Shown piece after piece: positions 45,117 to 55,622 of a DNA stretch of 64,000 nucleotides. The position numbers were made by a program, and so were the translations under genes. The stretch's first letter is position 1. Every line of letters begins with the position of its first letter. Source of the stretch: Novakomyces olei (taxonomy: Eukaryota > Ascomycota > Novakomycetes > Novakomycetales > Novakomycetaceae); NCBI GenBank assembly GCA_016906335.1, contig JADEYG010000015.1, forward strand, positions 868,001 through 932,000, given 5' to 3'. Below the pieces are notes generated by a model. The model was not told where the DNA came from and ran no database searches. It saw nothing but the letters and a program-made list of their open reading frames with translations.

Positions 45117-47162
45117 ATGCCGACGGTATCTGTGGACAAACTCGATCTTTTCGACCGCCTTGGACGTGAATACAGTATGCTTCTTTTCATTATTTGTGCT
45201 ATATTAACGCTTGTTTTCCCGTCCGAATTAGCGCGCGATGAGTTTGATCGATTATGTTTCGAGTTTGGAATAGAGCTTGACGACGATGTATGCAAATTGG
45301 AGAAAGGAGTCTACCATAGAATTGAGAATTGACTTTTGCCTAGACTTCGAATGAGCCAGAGGTGCTTAAGGGAGCTGAGCGTGCTCAATACAAAATCGAC
45401 ATTCCGGCAAATCGCTATGACATGCTTTGTATTGAAGGCATAGCTAGAGCGCTTAACGTTTTTCTCGGCCGTCTACCTCTACCCCAGTATACATTAAAGC
45501 CTCCTACGACCACCCTTACCATTGATCCCGAGGTAAGAAAAAGGACTAATTAGAAAAAGAATTTAAAAAGGAATTCAAAAAAGAATTAAAAAAAGAATTA
45601 AAAAAAGAATTAAAAAATAAATCAGAAACCGATGCTAATCATGCATGCGAAGACTGCACATGTGAGGCCATATGCAGCAGCAGCAATTTTACGAGGGGTG
45701 AAATTTACGCAACGATCTTATGACAGTTTTATTGCGCTTCAAGACAAGCTTCATGCAAATATTGCTAGGCAACGTACTCTGGTTGCGATTGGCACTCACA
45801 ATTTGGACAAGACACATCCGCCATTTATCTATAAAGCGCCTTCGCCTTCTAACATAGACTTCATTCCGCTAAATCAAACAAAGAAGATAAATGGTTCTGA
45901 GCTGGTGGAATTTTACAAGGTACAATGCTTTAATTTAGCGAGCTATAATGCTAACAGCCTCTTAGAACGACCGTCATTTAGGACGGTACCTTCACATCAT
46001 AGAAGGATCACCCGTGTATCCGGCGATTTACGATTCTGCTGGGACACTGTGCTCTCTGCCACCAATTATCAACAGTGAATGGACAAAAATCGCACTTGAT
46101 ACGGAGAATGTGTTCATCGAGTGTACTGCTACCGATAGGACAAAACTCGACATTGTTATTAGCATAATAACCGCCATGTTTGCTGAATACACAGCTGAGC
46201 CTTTTACGATTGAGCAGGTTCTTGTTGAATCACCACATAATGGCAGCTCGCGTCTAACGCCTAGTTTCACGCCTCAGCTTTTCCACTCGTCCGTTGCATA
46301 CTTGAACGAATGCCTTGGTTTGCATGAATCAGCAGAAGCCCTTTCGGGCATGCTTCGGCGTATGATGCTCGATGCTCGGCCGCAGGATGAGAATACTATT
46401 GAGGTCCGAGTACCAGCCACTAGGCCAGATGTACTACACGACGCCGATATTATGGAAGATGCAGGAATCGGCTATGGCTTTGATCGTCTGCCTAAGCGCG
46501 AGCTGTCTTTCCAGACTAATGGAGAGCCTTATATGCTCAATAAATTGGCAGATATCTTGCGAGTTGAGGCGGCAATGGCTGGATTCACTGAAGTTTTGCC
46601 TCTAATTTTGTGCTCCAGGGATGAAAACTATGCCTGGCTTCGACATGAGTGGGACGGAAAAGCTGTACAACTGGCAAATCCCAAGACTGTTGAGTTTCAA
46701 ATAATTCGTACACTGCTTCTTCCTGGTCTGTTGAAGACATTAAGAGAAAATCGCAAGCAGGCATTGCCAATGAAGCTGTTTGAGGTTTCTGATATTGGAT
46801 TGCGCGATGATTCTCTAGAGCGAAAGGCTATCAACGAGCGTCATTTCGCGGCAGTTTTTGCTGGAACTTCGTCTGGATTTGAAGTTGTACACGGATTACT
46901 GGATCGGCTCATGCTGATGCTAAATACGCGCTTTCTCGTCGATCACGGAGAGCGACGTTCCGCCGTTGGTTACTGGATTGAAGCGAATAACGACCCTACA
47001 ATGTTCCCTGGCAGAGCTGCCGCAATAAAGTATCGAGCGAGTACTGGAGGGCCTGTACTAAACGTCGGAAGCTTTGGTGTATTGCACCCAGAAGTACTCG
47101 AGAAGTTTGAGCTGCCTTTTGTTGTGTCCACCATCGAGTTCAACATTGAGCCGTGGCTATAG
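45117..47162 (+). CDS. FRS1: Phenylalanyl-tRNA synthetase beta subunit, cytosolic
   Basis: Exons 45117-45174, 45232-45287, 45344-45532, 45653-45919 and 45966-47162; 588 aa, almost exactly the family length (human 589). Family-diagnostic stretches: [69 protein letters not shown] (the ETA codon is rebuilt by splicing), [55 protein letters not shown]-type, [40 protein letters not shown]. It forms the alpha2-beta2 enzyme charging tRNA-Phe in the cytosol; beta holds the B3/B4 editing region and the B5 DNA-binding-like fold. Intron 3 is filled by an aaaagaatta-type repeat. Confidence 0.96.
45541..45617. repeat. A-rich ~13-bp repeat in PheRS intron 3
   Basis: Five or six imperfect copies of aaaaaaagaatta lie in the intron 45533-45652. 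Confidence 0.85.
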
Positions 47163-47418
47163 AGGTAGATTTTAATACACCAAGTATCTAGTAGAATTTC
47201 ATTTTTTTTCACAAAATTTTTCTACAGTAGCGCATTTGCCTTGTATCCACCTGCCTAATAACAGGAGCGTAGCCAGTCTAATGGCTAATTGCGATGACCG
47301 ATACACTTATACAGGATAAACTCTAAATGGAATTACTTATAATTTCTATTTAAAACTATATAGGGCTTAAATCCTCGTGATTATGACAATTCCAATGTGA
47401 AATGGTCTAATTGAATCC

Positions 47419-47492
47419 GTCACTGTGGCTCAGTTGGTTAGAGCGCAAGTCTCATAATCTTGAGGTCGGGAGTTCGAGCCTCCCCAGTGACA
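47419..47492 (+). tRNA. tRNA-Met (anticodon CAT), elongator type
   Basis: 74 nt, no intron. The acceptor stem GTCACTG/CAGTGAC pairs perfectly. D arm GGCTCAGTTGGTTAGAGC. Anticodon loop CTCATAA with CAT at 47453-47455. T arm GGGAGTTCGAGCCTCCC with a canonical TTCGAGC loop. The canonical TTCGA T loop and the lack of an A1-T72 pair mark it as elongator rather than initiator. A T5 run at 47503-47507 can serve as the Pol III terminator. Confidence 0.95.
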
Positions 47493-47501
47493 ATTATTAT
47501 T

Positions 47502-47539
47502 GTTTTTGGTTTTTGGTTTTTGGTTTTTGGTTTTTGGTT
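47502..47539. repeat. (tttttgg)n heptanucleotide repeat after tRNA-Met
   Basis: About five perfect copies start 10 bp past the tRNA, so the Pol III terminator run is itself part of the repeat. Confidence 0.93.
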
Positions 47540-48172
47540 CGAGTTTCTGTACACTGAGTGTTTTTGAATTTCGGAGCAATTAGCGCTGTTCAAAATATTT
47601 AGCTGAACTAATTCACTTCCTGTGCCATCTATCTATCTATCGATCAATTTTGCTTGCAAGCATGTTTGGCGCCTCTATGTCCAAAGATATGGAGATGAAT
47701 GCTTTGGAGAATACAAAAATATGGAAAATGAGACACAGCTTGAAGATATTATGCTGGCGTAGAAAACGCCAACAAGCTTTAAAAAGTGTTAAATATCTGT
47801 TTTTTACCCTTCTTCTAAGTCTTCCGCCGTATCATATACATTAATTACCAGTGCCGCCCGTGTCTTATACAGTACGGATTTCGATTGCTCCGGGTTAGCC
47901 TATATATTATATATAGAATTTCGTAAACAAAATTAATAATAAAATGCTGCTCTATTGTGAATAGCGTAACGTACATACATAAGACTGCTATATACTTTCT
48001 CGCAGGACGCGGCGACACAACAGGGACTACGTCAGACTGTAGATAGCTCTACGTTGGCCGTACGCTGGCCTTGCGTTGGCTGACGTTGGGAAAAGCTATA
48101 ATCGAGTACAGTGTACAAGGTGACCTTCTGTACATCTTTTTGTGCGAAAAAGAAACACAATAGCGTTGGAAA
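47540..48172. other. Intergenic spacer upstream of SNF7
   Basis: No gene supported. It includes short doublets such as cgttggc near 48050-48086 in the presumed SNF7 promoter. Confidence 0.5.
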
Positions 48173-48881
48173 ATGAGTTGGCTTTGGGGACGGAGCTCCG
48201 GCTCGAAAACGAATCAAAACAGTGCCGATGCGATCCTACGATTCCACGAGAACCTGCAGATGTTAGAAAAGAAAGAAGCGCATTTGGAGAAACAAATAGA
48301 GGAACAGCAGAATATTGCAAAGAAGAATGCTGTTTCCAACAAGAGAGGTAACATACTTTGTTTAACGCTATTGCTAATTTGTTAAAGTGGCGATGGCCGC
48401 GCTTAAGCGCAAAAAAGCGCTAGAGGCCGAGATTGAGAAACTTTATGGCACAAGAAATACGGTGGAACAGCAAAAAGCAGCTTTAGAGTCTGCTCACTTT
48501 AACGCGGAGATTTTCCAGTCTATGCGGAACGGTTCTGATGCTATGAAACGTATCCACAAGAACATGAAAGTGGAAGACGTGGACAAGGTTATGGACGATA
48601 TTCGTGAACAGCAAGCTACATTTGAAGATATATCAAATATGATTTCGACTCCTCTGGGTGCGAATGCCGATATAGATGAGGACGAATTACAAGCTGAGAT
48701 TGACGAGCTGCAACAGGAGCAACTCGACCAAAAGATGCTTGGCGCTGAACGGCCTCCAGTACATGTGCCTGCTGGTGCTGTTTCGTCTCAGGCTGAAACT
48801 CCCTCAAATAACCGGCAAACTACAGAAGACGACGAAATAGAGGCAGATCTCGAGCGCATGAAGGCCGAGATGGCAATGTGA
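48173..48881 (+). CDS. SNF7: ESCRT-III subunit Snf7 (CHMP4/Vps32)
   Basis: Exons 48173-48347 and 48388-48881 with a 40-nt intron; 222 aa. N-terminal MSWLWGRSS membrane-insertion segment, then basic helices alpha1-2 (ILRFHENLQMLEKKEAHLEK, VAMAALKRKKALEAEIEKLY), then acidic helices with VEDVDKVMDDIREQQ and the C-terminal MIM-type helix EIEADLERMKAEMAM. Snf7 polymerises on endosomal membranes for multivesicular-body sorting and is remodelled by Vps4. An intron after the first ~58 codons, in phase 1, is consistent with the splice rebuilding NKRVAMAALKRK. Confidence 0.95.
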
Positions 48882-49804
48882 AGGAAGCTTTTAAATGACG
48901 ATTATCTTGCTTTTTTACCATATTTTGTTTCCGGAATAATTTTATTTTGCTAAAGTCTTTACTGCAGATCAGTTTAAGCCTGCTTTGGAGCTCCTTTTGA
49001 TATTTATTCATTTCCCCGCGAAAGCAGTTCTTATTGGGGCTGGGACTGCAACCGGTCTTGCGAGGGTTCATCTGGTATTACTGATTTTGTCATGATTTCT
49101 GAATAATTTTTCCGTTAAAGTCCGACGCGGCGATTGTAATTTTGTAAAAAGAACTCATTCTGGGCGATCCTTAAATCAAGTGTCTTAAAAGTCAGATCTT
49201 AGGCGTAATTTACAGTCCCAGCTGAATCGGTCAGTTTGTATTCTTAGAGAAATTCTGGTGTAATCAGAATACAATAAAATATCCCTTTATATCTCCGCCT
49301 GCTCTAACCCGACATTAAAGAATAGTAAGGCAATCCTAAAAACAACAACAGCAATAATAACACGATAACGAGAACTGAAACAATAATAACAATAATAACA
49401 ATAATAGCAATAACAATAATAACGATAATAATAATAAATAAATAAATAAATAAACGGAGACAGATTGACGCTTTCGGCGTCATAGCACCAAATCTGCCAT
49501 TTAAAGCACAAACATTTGATAGCTACGTGCTGTCATTGCTTTACTTTCACGTCTAGTTGAATCTTTAAATCGGGAAGCCGCTTGGATTGGACCGGACTTC
49601 ACTGCCGGAACAGTCGCGACGAAACAAAAACATAACGCACAGAATAGAAGAGCCTGCGACTGCGAACCAAACATATTTTCAAACGATCTATTGCCAGAAA
49701 GAGGATAAAAAGAACCAAGATCGATAGTAAAAGACAAAGGCAGTGTTGCGCCCGGTTGGTTTTTCAACTGCCGGAGCCGAAAATACGCGTTTTGAAGGGT
49801 TCTA
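48882..49804. repeat. Spacer with AT-rich triplet-like repeats
   Basis: About 920 bp. From about 49370 to 49455 there is an (ataacaata)n-like run ending in (aaat)n. A 127-codon minus-strand frame at 49501-49884 overlaps the forkhead start codon and has no recognisable features; it was not accepted as a gene. Confidence 0.65.
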
Positions 49805-52072
49805 ATGATCGAGCCACAGTCGGCCGGCAGCCTTTTAAATGATATCCCTCCGTTTGAGCAGCCTTTTGATAATGTGCCGGCCACAAGGTCTGTTCGGCGA
49901 GTACAGGCCTATGCGAAGCTGCAGTTTGAGGAGACGGAATTTTATGTCCAGACTCTTCAGGTTATGATCGGGCGAAAAGCTCATGAATCAGACGACGTAG
50001 ATGTACACCTTGGTGGAGTCAAATCCGTGTCTCGGAGACACGCACGTATTGCCTACAATTTCACTACGCAAAATTTCGAGATCTCGGTGCTGGGGAAAAA
50101 TGGCGCGTTTGTCAATGACGAGTTTGTCCCCAGAGGATCAACCGTACCACTATTCGATAAGTATGTTTTAGAATATAATTTGTTATTCCAAATATATCGA
50201 ATGCTTCTGTTGTTGTTGTTTTTTTCTTTTTTTTGGGCATATTCGATTTCTGACTAACAATTTCAGGACTAAAGTTCAAGTTGGCCAGATACCCTTTACT
50301 TTTTTGCTTCCCAGTGGAGGTCAACAATCCAAGCCTGCTGAAACCCCATCTAAAGCAGAGGATCCGCCAAAGGAGGAGGTAAAAGAAACAGATAGCAACA
50401 TTGAAGCAGCAGTTAAGCCTTCCAAGGCGGCAGCAAAACTCGAAGAACCTGGGGAAGAAGATGTTTCTGGCCCGTCGAATGAAGAATTAGCTGCGCAGTA
50501 CGAGAAGCCTAATTTATCTTATGCCGCTCTAATTGCACAAGCTCTTCAGGCTTCCACTCGCGGTAAATTAACCCTGCAAGAAGTTTACGAATGGATCGAA
50601 CAGGAGTATGGGTATTACAGATACACAAAGAACGGATGGCATAATTCGATACGCCATAATCTTTCGCTTAATAAAGCCTTTAAAAAAGTCGAGAGGCAGG
50701 CCGACGAGCCGGGAAAAGGAGCGTTTTGGTGTATTGACCCTGAGCATGAAGGCGTATTTGTGGATGGAGTTTATAGGCGAAAGGCCCCGAAACCTCAATA
50801 TAACCACTCTTCTGGTAAAGGCCGCAGGACCTTACCGGGCTCTCACTATGATGGGACAAAAGGCGTGGAAAAAGCGCCTGGCAGTCAGTCCAGTACTTCG
50901 GCGGAAATCAATCCGGATAATATTGCTCGACCTCTGCCTTTGTCCTTTTCCCCTGCGGACCAGAGTCTCAATTCTACACCGGCTTCCAAAGAATATAACG
51001 GGGAAAATACAGCTTCTCCTACTCCTCCACCTTCTTCAAAAACCAATCGTAATGGTGCCGAAGCTGAGGCATTTTCACACTCCAAATCCTCAGTTCCAGA
51101 GTCACAGAGCAAACCCCCAGTAAACCCTGGCTCACAGGCTCGGGACGAAAAGAATATCCAACCCATCATTATGAAAGATGGCAATTTGACACTAAATCCA
51201 GAATTTTTTAAGGGAAGTGGAGGAGCCGCTTTAAATCCACAGACAGCACAGGCTATTGCTTTATTACAGAAGCATATCACAACTCAACTTGGTGAAAACG
51301 CAAATAATCCTACTCATGCGGCTGCAATAGCCAACGCCCTTGCAACGGCTCTTGCTCAGCAGATCCGAGACCAACAATCAAAACAGCAGCAGCATCAAGA
51401 TCATGGACGAAATGTAAGCTTATTCACACTTCTATGCGAGTTTGACTGTATATATGTTATTGCTATTTACTCCCACAGATTTGGGTTATTATTTGAATTT
51501 ACTTCATTTTATTGTATTTAAAATTTTATACTATTTTATGTTATACATGCTATATTATTTTTCTGTATTATATTATTTCTAATTTCTGGTTTGAATTCTG
51601 TTTTTGATTATCGAAATTCAACTTTAGTTTTCATTTTTGTTTGCACAAGCTAACACACGCTTAGGCACAATATTCTGGTCAGATGCCTAATACAAAACCT
51701 ATGGGTCCAAGGCCTCCTTTGCGTTCTCAAGGTCCGCAGACTGTAAGGCCGCCGGTGCAGAATTACGGGAGTATACCCCGGCCGTCCTTACATGGAAATG
51801 CGATACCACGGCCCTTACCCTATCGCCCGCAGGGCCAATTAGGCCAACGGCCTCTAGCTCAACCGGCACGGCCTCAATTTCCACAAGCAAGGCCGATGGC
51901 AACTGTTCCTCGTCCGCCTGCTACTAGCCCGTCTGGTCCAGGACCTGCGCAGAGTCAAGTGCAGCCGACGGGTGTTCCAGGTTCTGTAGATAATGCAGAG
52001 AGTCTCAGAGGTCAAAAAAGACCGGCAGATGAGGCGTTGAGTGAATCGTCGCAGCAGCCGCAAAAGAAATGA
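49805..52072 (+). CDS. FHA-domain forkhead transcription factor (Fkh/Fhl1-like)
   Basis: Exons 49805-50160, 50267-51413 and 51665-52072; 636 aa. The FHA domain (about residues 30-130) contains MIGRKAHESDDVDVHLGGVK, SVSRRHARIAYNF, FEISVLGKNGAFVND, and VQVGQIPFTFLLP after splicing. The forkhead winged helix (about residues 190-280) has KPNLSYAALIAQALQASTRG, YEWIEQEYGYYRYTKNGWHN and SIRHNLSLNKAFKKVERQ, with the helix-3 recognition motif intact. A Pro/Gln-rich tail follows, with the third exon almost entirely Pro/Arg/Gln low complexity. The FHA+FH pairing is that of fungal Fkh1/Fkh2 (cell-cycle genes) and Fhl1 (ribosomal-protein genes); which of these it is cannot be settled here. Confidence 0.92.
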
Positions 52073-52512
52073 TAGCCAATCGTCAATTTTTTATTTTCTT
52101 ATACATATAGCTTTTTTGAGTACGATATTCCTGGTTGCGTTTCAGTCATTGTTTGGGATTGGTCTTTTTATTCAGCATTGCTATGATTAGAATGATGGTA
52201 AAGCAGAGATGCCTTTGTCTATTTCCCGTATCTTTATGTAATCTTTTCTAGTTTATCAGTAATTCTGCAGATATGTAAATCTTATTGTCTGCGTACTATA
52301 ATAAAAGCTATCAAGCACGGTTTAATAGACGACGAAACATTATTTGCAAACAGATTTATCTTGAAGTGTACATAAATAGCAAAATATTTCGTTCAGTCTT
52401 GATTATTTATATGAAATCGCTGACAAAAAAGTCCCGAGGCGCCGAGGCGGGGACTGTACGTCAAGCACAGTACACATATAGGCCCTCATCCTAATATTTC
52501 CAAATTCTCGTG
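52073..52512. other. Intergenic spacer between convergent genes
   Basis: Between the forkhead and complex I 21 kDa stop codons. T-rich sequence without recognised genes. Confidence 0.55.
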
Positions 52513-53193
52513 TTAAGTAAGGGGAGCCCAGGGTTCGTTGTTTTCATAGCGCTTGGGGTCAACGCCGTGAAAGTTGTGGCTTGCCAAGTTGAGCCAGGGA
52601 ATGGCAACTGTAGATTGTTAACGACTTTGTAATTGACACCAAACTTACAAAAGAAAAAGACAGAATTGCGCGAGTTTCGGGCAGCGGTCTCTTGCACGCT
52701 AGGCGAAAGATCCGATTTTCCGTACAAGGGCTCACCACGGCTCAATTTGCCCTTCATTTCCACCATATCCTTTTCATATTCCCGCTTGTTTTCTTTCAAA
52801 CCCATTAATCGCCCTATACAGGATCAGCAACCATTTTGGAAAAAAGAAAGGAACAGTTCAATTTGACGGTAGAAAAAGAATAATAGGCATACAGCAAGTA
52901 TTCTGGTAGGCCAAGCAAAACCCGCCAACCGCACCAATCCACATGTTTAAACGCAGATACCGAGCACTGATTCCCGGTGTGAAAGACATGCGCCACGGCT
53001 GATAATTGATGGGTGAAAAACGTTCGATTCCGGCAAAAGCCAGAGGCGTACCGACAATGCCGCCTGCGATCAAAGCATAATCAGGCCAGGCCCGCATGTA
53101 CCGGATTACTCGCAAAACATGAGGATCGCTGTCGACAATTGGGTAATCATGAGGCGATTCAAAGAATTTGGGGCCTTCAGTCACCGTTGCCAT
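52513..53193 (-). CDS. NADH:ubiquinone oxidoreductase (complex I) 21 kDa subunit
   Basis: Exons (minus strand) 52893-53193, 52649-52813 and 52513-52607; introns of 79 and 41 nt; 186 aa. The N-terminal block YPIVDSDPHVLRVIRYMR, then GGIVGTPLAFAGIERFSPIN and two hydrophobic stretches, match the fungal 21 kDa subunit N-terminal domain. Splicing rebuilds CWRLMGLKENKREYEKDM and the C-terminal domain FAIPWLNLASHNFHGVDPKR ending NNEPWAPLT. It is an accessory subunit of the inner-membrane complex. Its presence indicates a respiratory chain with complex I. A doubled TTAGGG motif lies about 150 bp upstream of its start. Confidence 0.92.
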
Positions 53194-53344
53194 CGTCAGA
53201 CAACGAGACTCGGTTGCGGCGTGAAGAGCTGATGTGATGAGTGTTTAGCAGAGCACTTATTATTTTATATACAGTGCAGCCAAAGTTCATCGTATATTGC
53301 TTGTCTTATTTAATAAGCAGTGTAGTTGCAAGGTCGACCATGAA

Positions 53345-53362
53345 TTTAACCCTAACCCTAGA
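53345..53362. promoter_or_regulatory. Telomere-like AACCCTAACCCTA motif
   Basis: Two perfect CCCTAA units upstream (minus strand) of the complex I 21 kDa gene, about 155 bp from its start codon. This resembles the sites in the mL53/F-box and dehydrogenase/TRM9 promoters. Confidence 0.5.
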
Positions 53363-53633
53363 GGCTACCGGGGACGGAACGGTAAAATTGTTAAATGCGT
53401 GTGGAATATGAACAAAACCACAAAACTAAATGGTATACAAATTGTGTTGATTTTGACAATTTACACGCTCATATACTATACTTTCAACACATTACTTCAG
53501 CTTCCAGGGCATAGTCGGGAAAGAAACACGAACTGTATTACTAGACTTTCAAATCAATAAAGTGTTTACTGCAAAGCTCTCTCTCCTATAAGGCCAATGC
53601 GGTCTAACGAGCACCGAACGTTATATAGTTTGC

Positions 53634-54807
53634 TCAATCAATTCGGAGTATCAATTTCCCCGTCGTTTTACGACCTGCCAGATCTGTCTGTGCCTGGGCG
53701 ACATCTTCAAGTGCGTATTCAGTAATATTGGATTTGACACCGCCTCTCAGTAGCTCGAGTAATTGGGAAACTAGTCCGTCAAACTGCTCTCTAGTCTGCG
53801 TGTAAGCGTGCAAACGGGGACGCTGCACCTTGATCGCCTTGCCGGAAAGTGAAAGCAAGTTCACTGGTGGGACAGCGCCGGAGGAGTTTCCAAAGCTGTG
53901 TGATCAATAAGATGCAGATTGATTGCAATTAAAGGTGAATGAACAAAAAGATGAATAAATAAATAAAAAATACAGATTCATTTTTGGCGGATAAAGCTAT
54001 AGTAAGCCTACCTTGCAACAAATCCACCCACCTTGACAGCGTCCAAACTGGTCTGCCAGGTACTGGCGCCAGCTCCATCATACGAAACGCTGACGCCTTG
54101 ACCATTGGTAGCCTTGCGCACTGCCTCGAGGATTTGGCTATGGTCATATCCCACAGCCACATCTGCCCCCAATGACTTTGCAATTTCTCTCTTTTCCGGA
54201 GTAGAGGCGGTGGCGATCACGTGAACTTTCCGTGCGTGCAACATTTGCACCAAGAGACTGCCAACACCGCCAGCGGCAGCGGGAACAAGTGCCCATTCGC
54301 CTGCGGTAGCATGGTAAGAGTCTGTAATGAGTGAGACGGCAGTCAGTCCCTGCAAAAGTGTAGCTGCCGCTGTACGCTCGTCGATTCCCGATCCTTCGAG
54401 GTTGTAGGTGTTACGAGCAGGAGCAACGACATACTCGGCCTGAGACCGAGGTGCCAGGTAAACGACACGGTCCTTGACCTTGAAGCCCTTCACATTATCA
54501 CCGACCTGTACCACCTCGCCAGCTCCCTCCTGTCCGAGACCGGCGGGTAGGGGTGTGGGGTAAAGGCCAGAGCGGACTAGCATTGCGTTGCGCTTAGCAG
54601 AGAAGGTTGCCACTAATTGCGGATCTTACTGTAAGTGTCGATGAAATTCACGCCGGCAAAAGAAGCACGCACGAGTACATCGTCGGGTCCCGGTGTGGGT
54701 ACAGTCACGTCTGTTTTAACCTTCAGCACATCAATGTCTCCGGGCTAATTTTGATTAGTTTTAATCGCAGTTAAACCTCGCACTTTTTCAAAAATGACCG
54801 CCTTCAT
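53634..54807 (-). CDS. NADPH:quinone oxidoreductase (zeta-crystallin / Zta1 family)
   Basis: Exons (minus strand) 54777-54807, 54630-54737, 54012-54576 and 53634-53895; introns of 39, 53 and 116 nt; 321 aa, standard for Zta1. Family stretches after splicing: MKAVIFEKVR, VPTPGPDDVLVRASFAGVNF, IDTYIRSGLYPTPLPAGLGQ, EGAGEVVQVGDNVKGFKVKD, the NADPH-binding loop VPAAAGGVGSLLVQ, ATASTPEKREIAKSLGADVA, and SFGNSSGAVPPVNLLSL, with a C-terminal TTGKLILRID. No zinc-binding Cys cluster, as expected for this MDR subgroup. It reduces quinones with NADPH in the cytosol. The first donor (GTTTAA) is weak, so the first junction is less certain than the rest. Confidence 0.9.
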
Positions 54808-55622
54808 TTTCTACACGAATAAAGACGAAAGAATGGGCAATTATTCCAACTTGGCGGGACAGTTTCCAGTCGACGGCTTTAACATGGACTGTCGCCATAT
54901 TATATAGTTGCGATATTTAATCGCTTCATTACGAAATGTTTGCCAAAACAGGAAATTGTTCATTTGACAATATTACAAATATACGAATATAATGAGCAAT
55001 CGTATAGCAAGCGTATATAACAAGCGTATAATCCTTGCTCGTCTTTTACGTCAAAATTCCACGTAATGTCCCGCGGTATGGGGTAAATTACTCTGCTGCA
55101 ACACGCTGAGAGGGATTTAAACATACGACTGTTCGTTTGTGTAAGAATTGATGGGTGTTGGAGCAAATGTAGAGTAATGTAATATTCTCACTGGAACGCG
55201 CGGAGATTATTATATTTTTGAACGCCATTGACTGAAGGTTAGAGGCACACGAACATTCATTCATTACGCACGCAGAGGAACATTAAGCGACGAGTACGTA
55301 AATAAAACTGCGACAGCTCCAATATTTCCAAACAGTACAGTAACCAGTACCAGTACAGTAATACAGTACAGTAATACGGTACAGAATACATTAGAGTAAT
55401 ACATTAGAGTAATACAGTATACAGTATACAGTATACAGTGTACAGACATATACTGACTATTCAGACAGGGTTTTCCCGCTGCTTGACGCAAATGGATGAG
55501 ATTGATTTCGGGAAACAAGTAGAGATTAGTGTTAAGCCGTTGATCAAAACTGGGAGCGCGCGGTGCAGACCACACAGGTTTGTGTGGACGCGTCCGGTAA
55601 ACGGTTGGAAACGCAGCAGAAT
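54808..55622. repeat. Divergent spacer with (cagta)-like repeats
   Basis: Between the divergent Zta1-like and Crp1-like genes. From about 55333 to 55445 the sequence is built of cagtac/aataca/gtatacagta units in irregular tandem order. No gene recognised. Confidence 0.75.

Noticed and set aside
47502-47539. CRISPR-like or other spaced repeat array
   Set aside because: This and the other arrays are direct tandem repeats without spacers, in a eukaryotic genome.
49501-49884. 127-codon minus-strand frame overlapping the forkhead start
   Set aside because: No recognisable domain, overlaps the well-supported FHA exon in antisense, codon pattern not gene-like.
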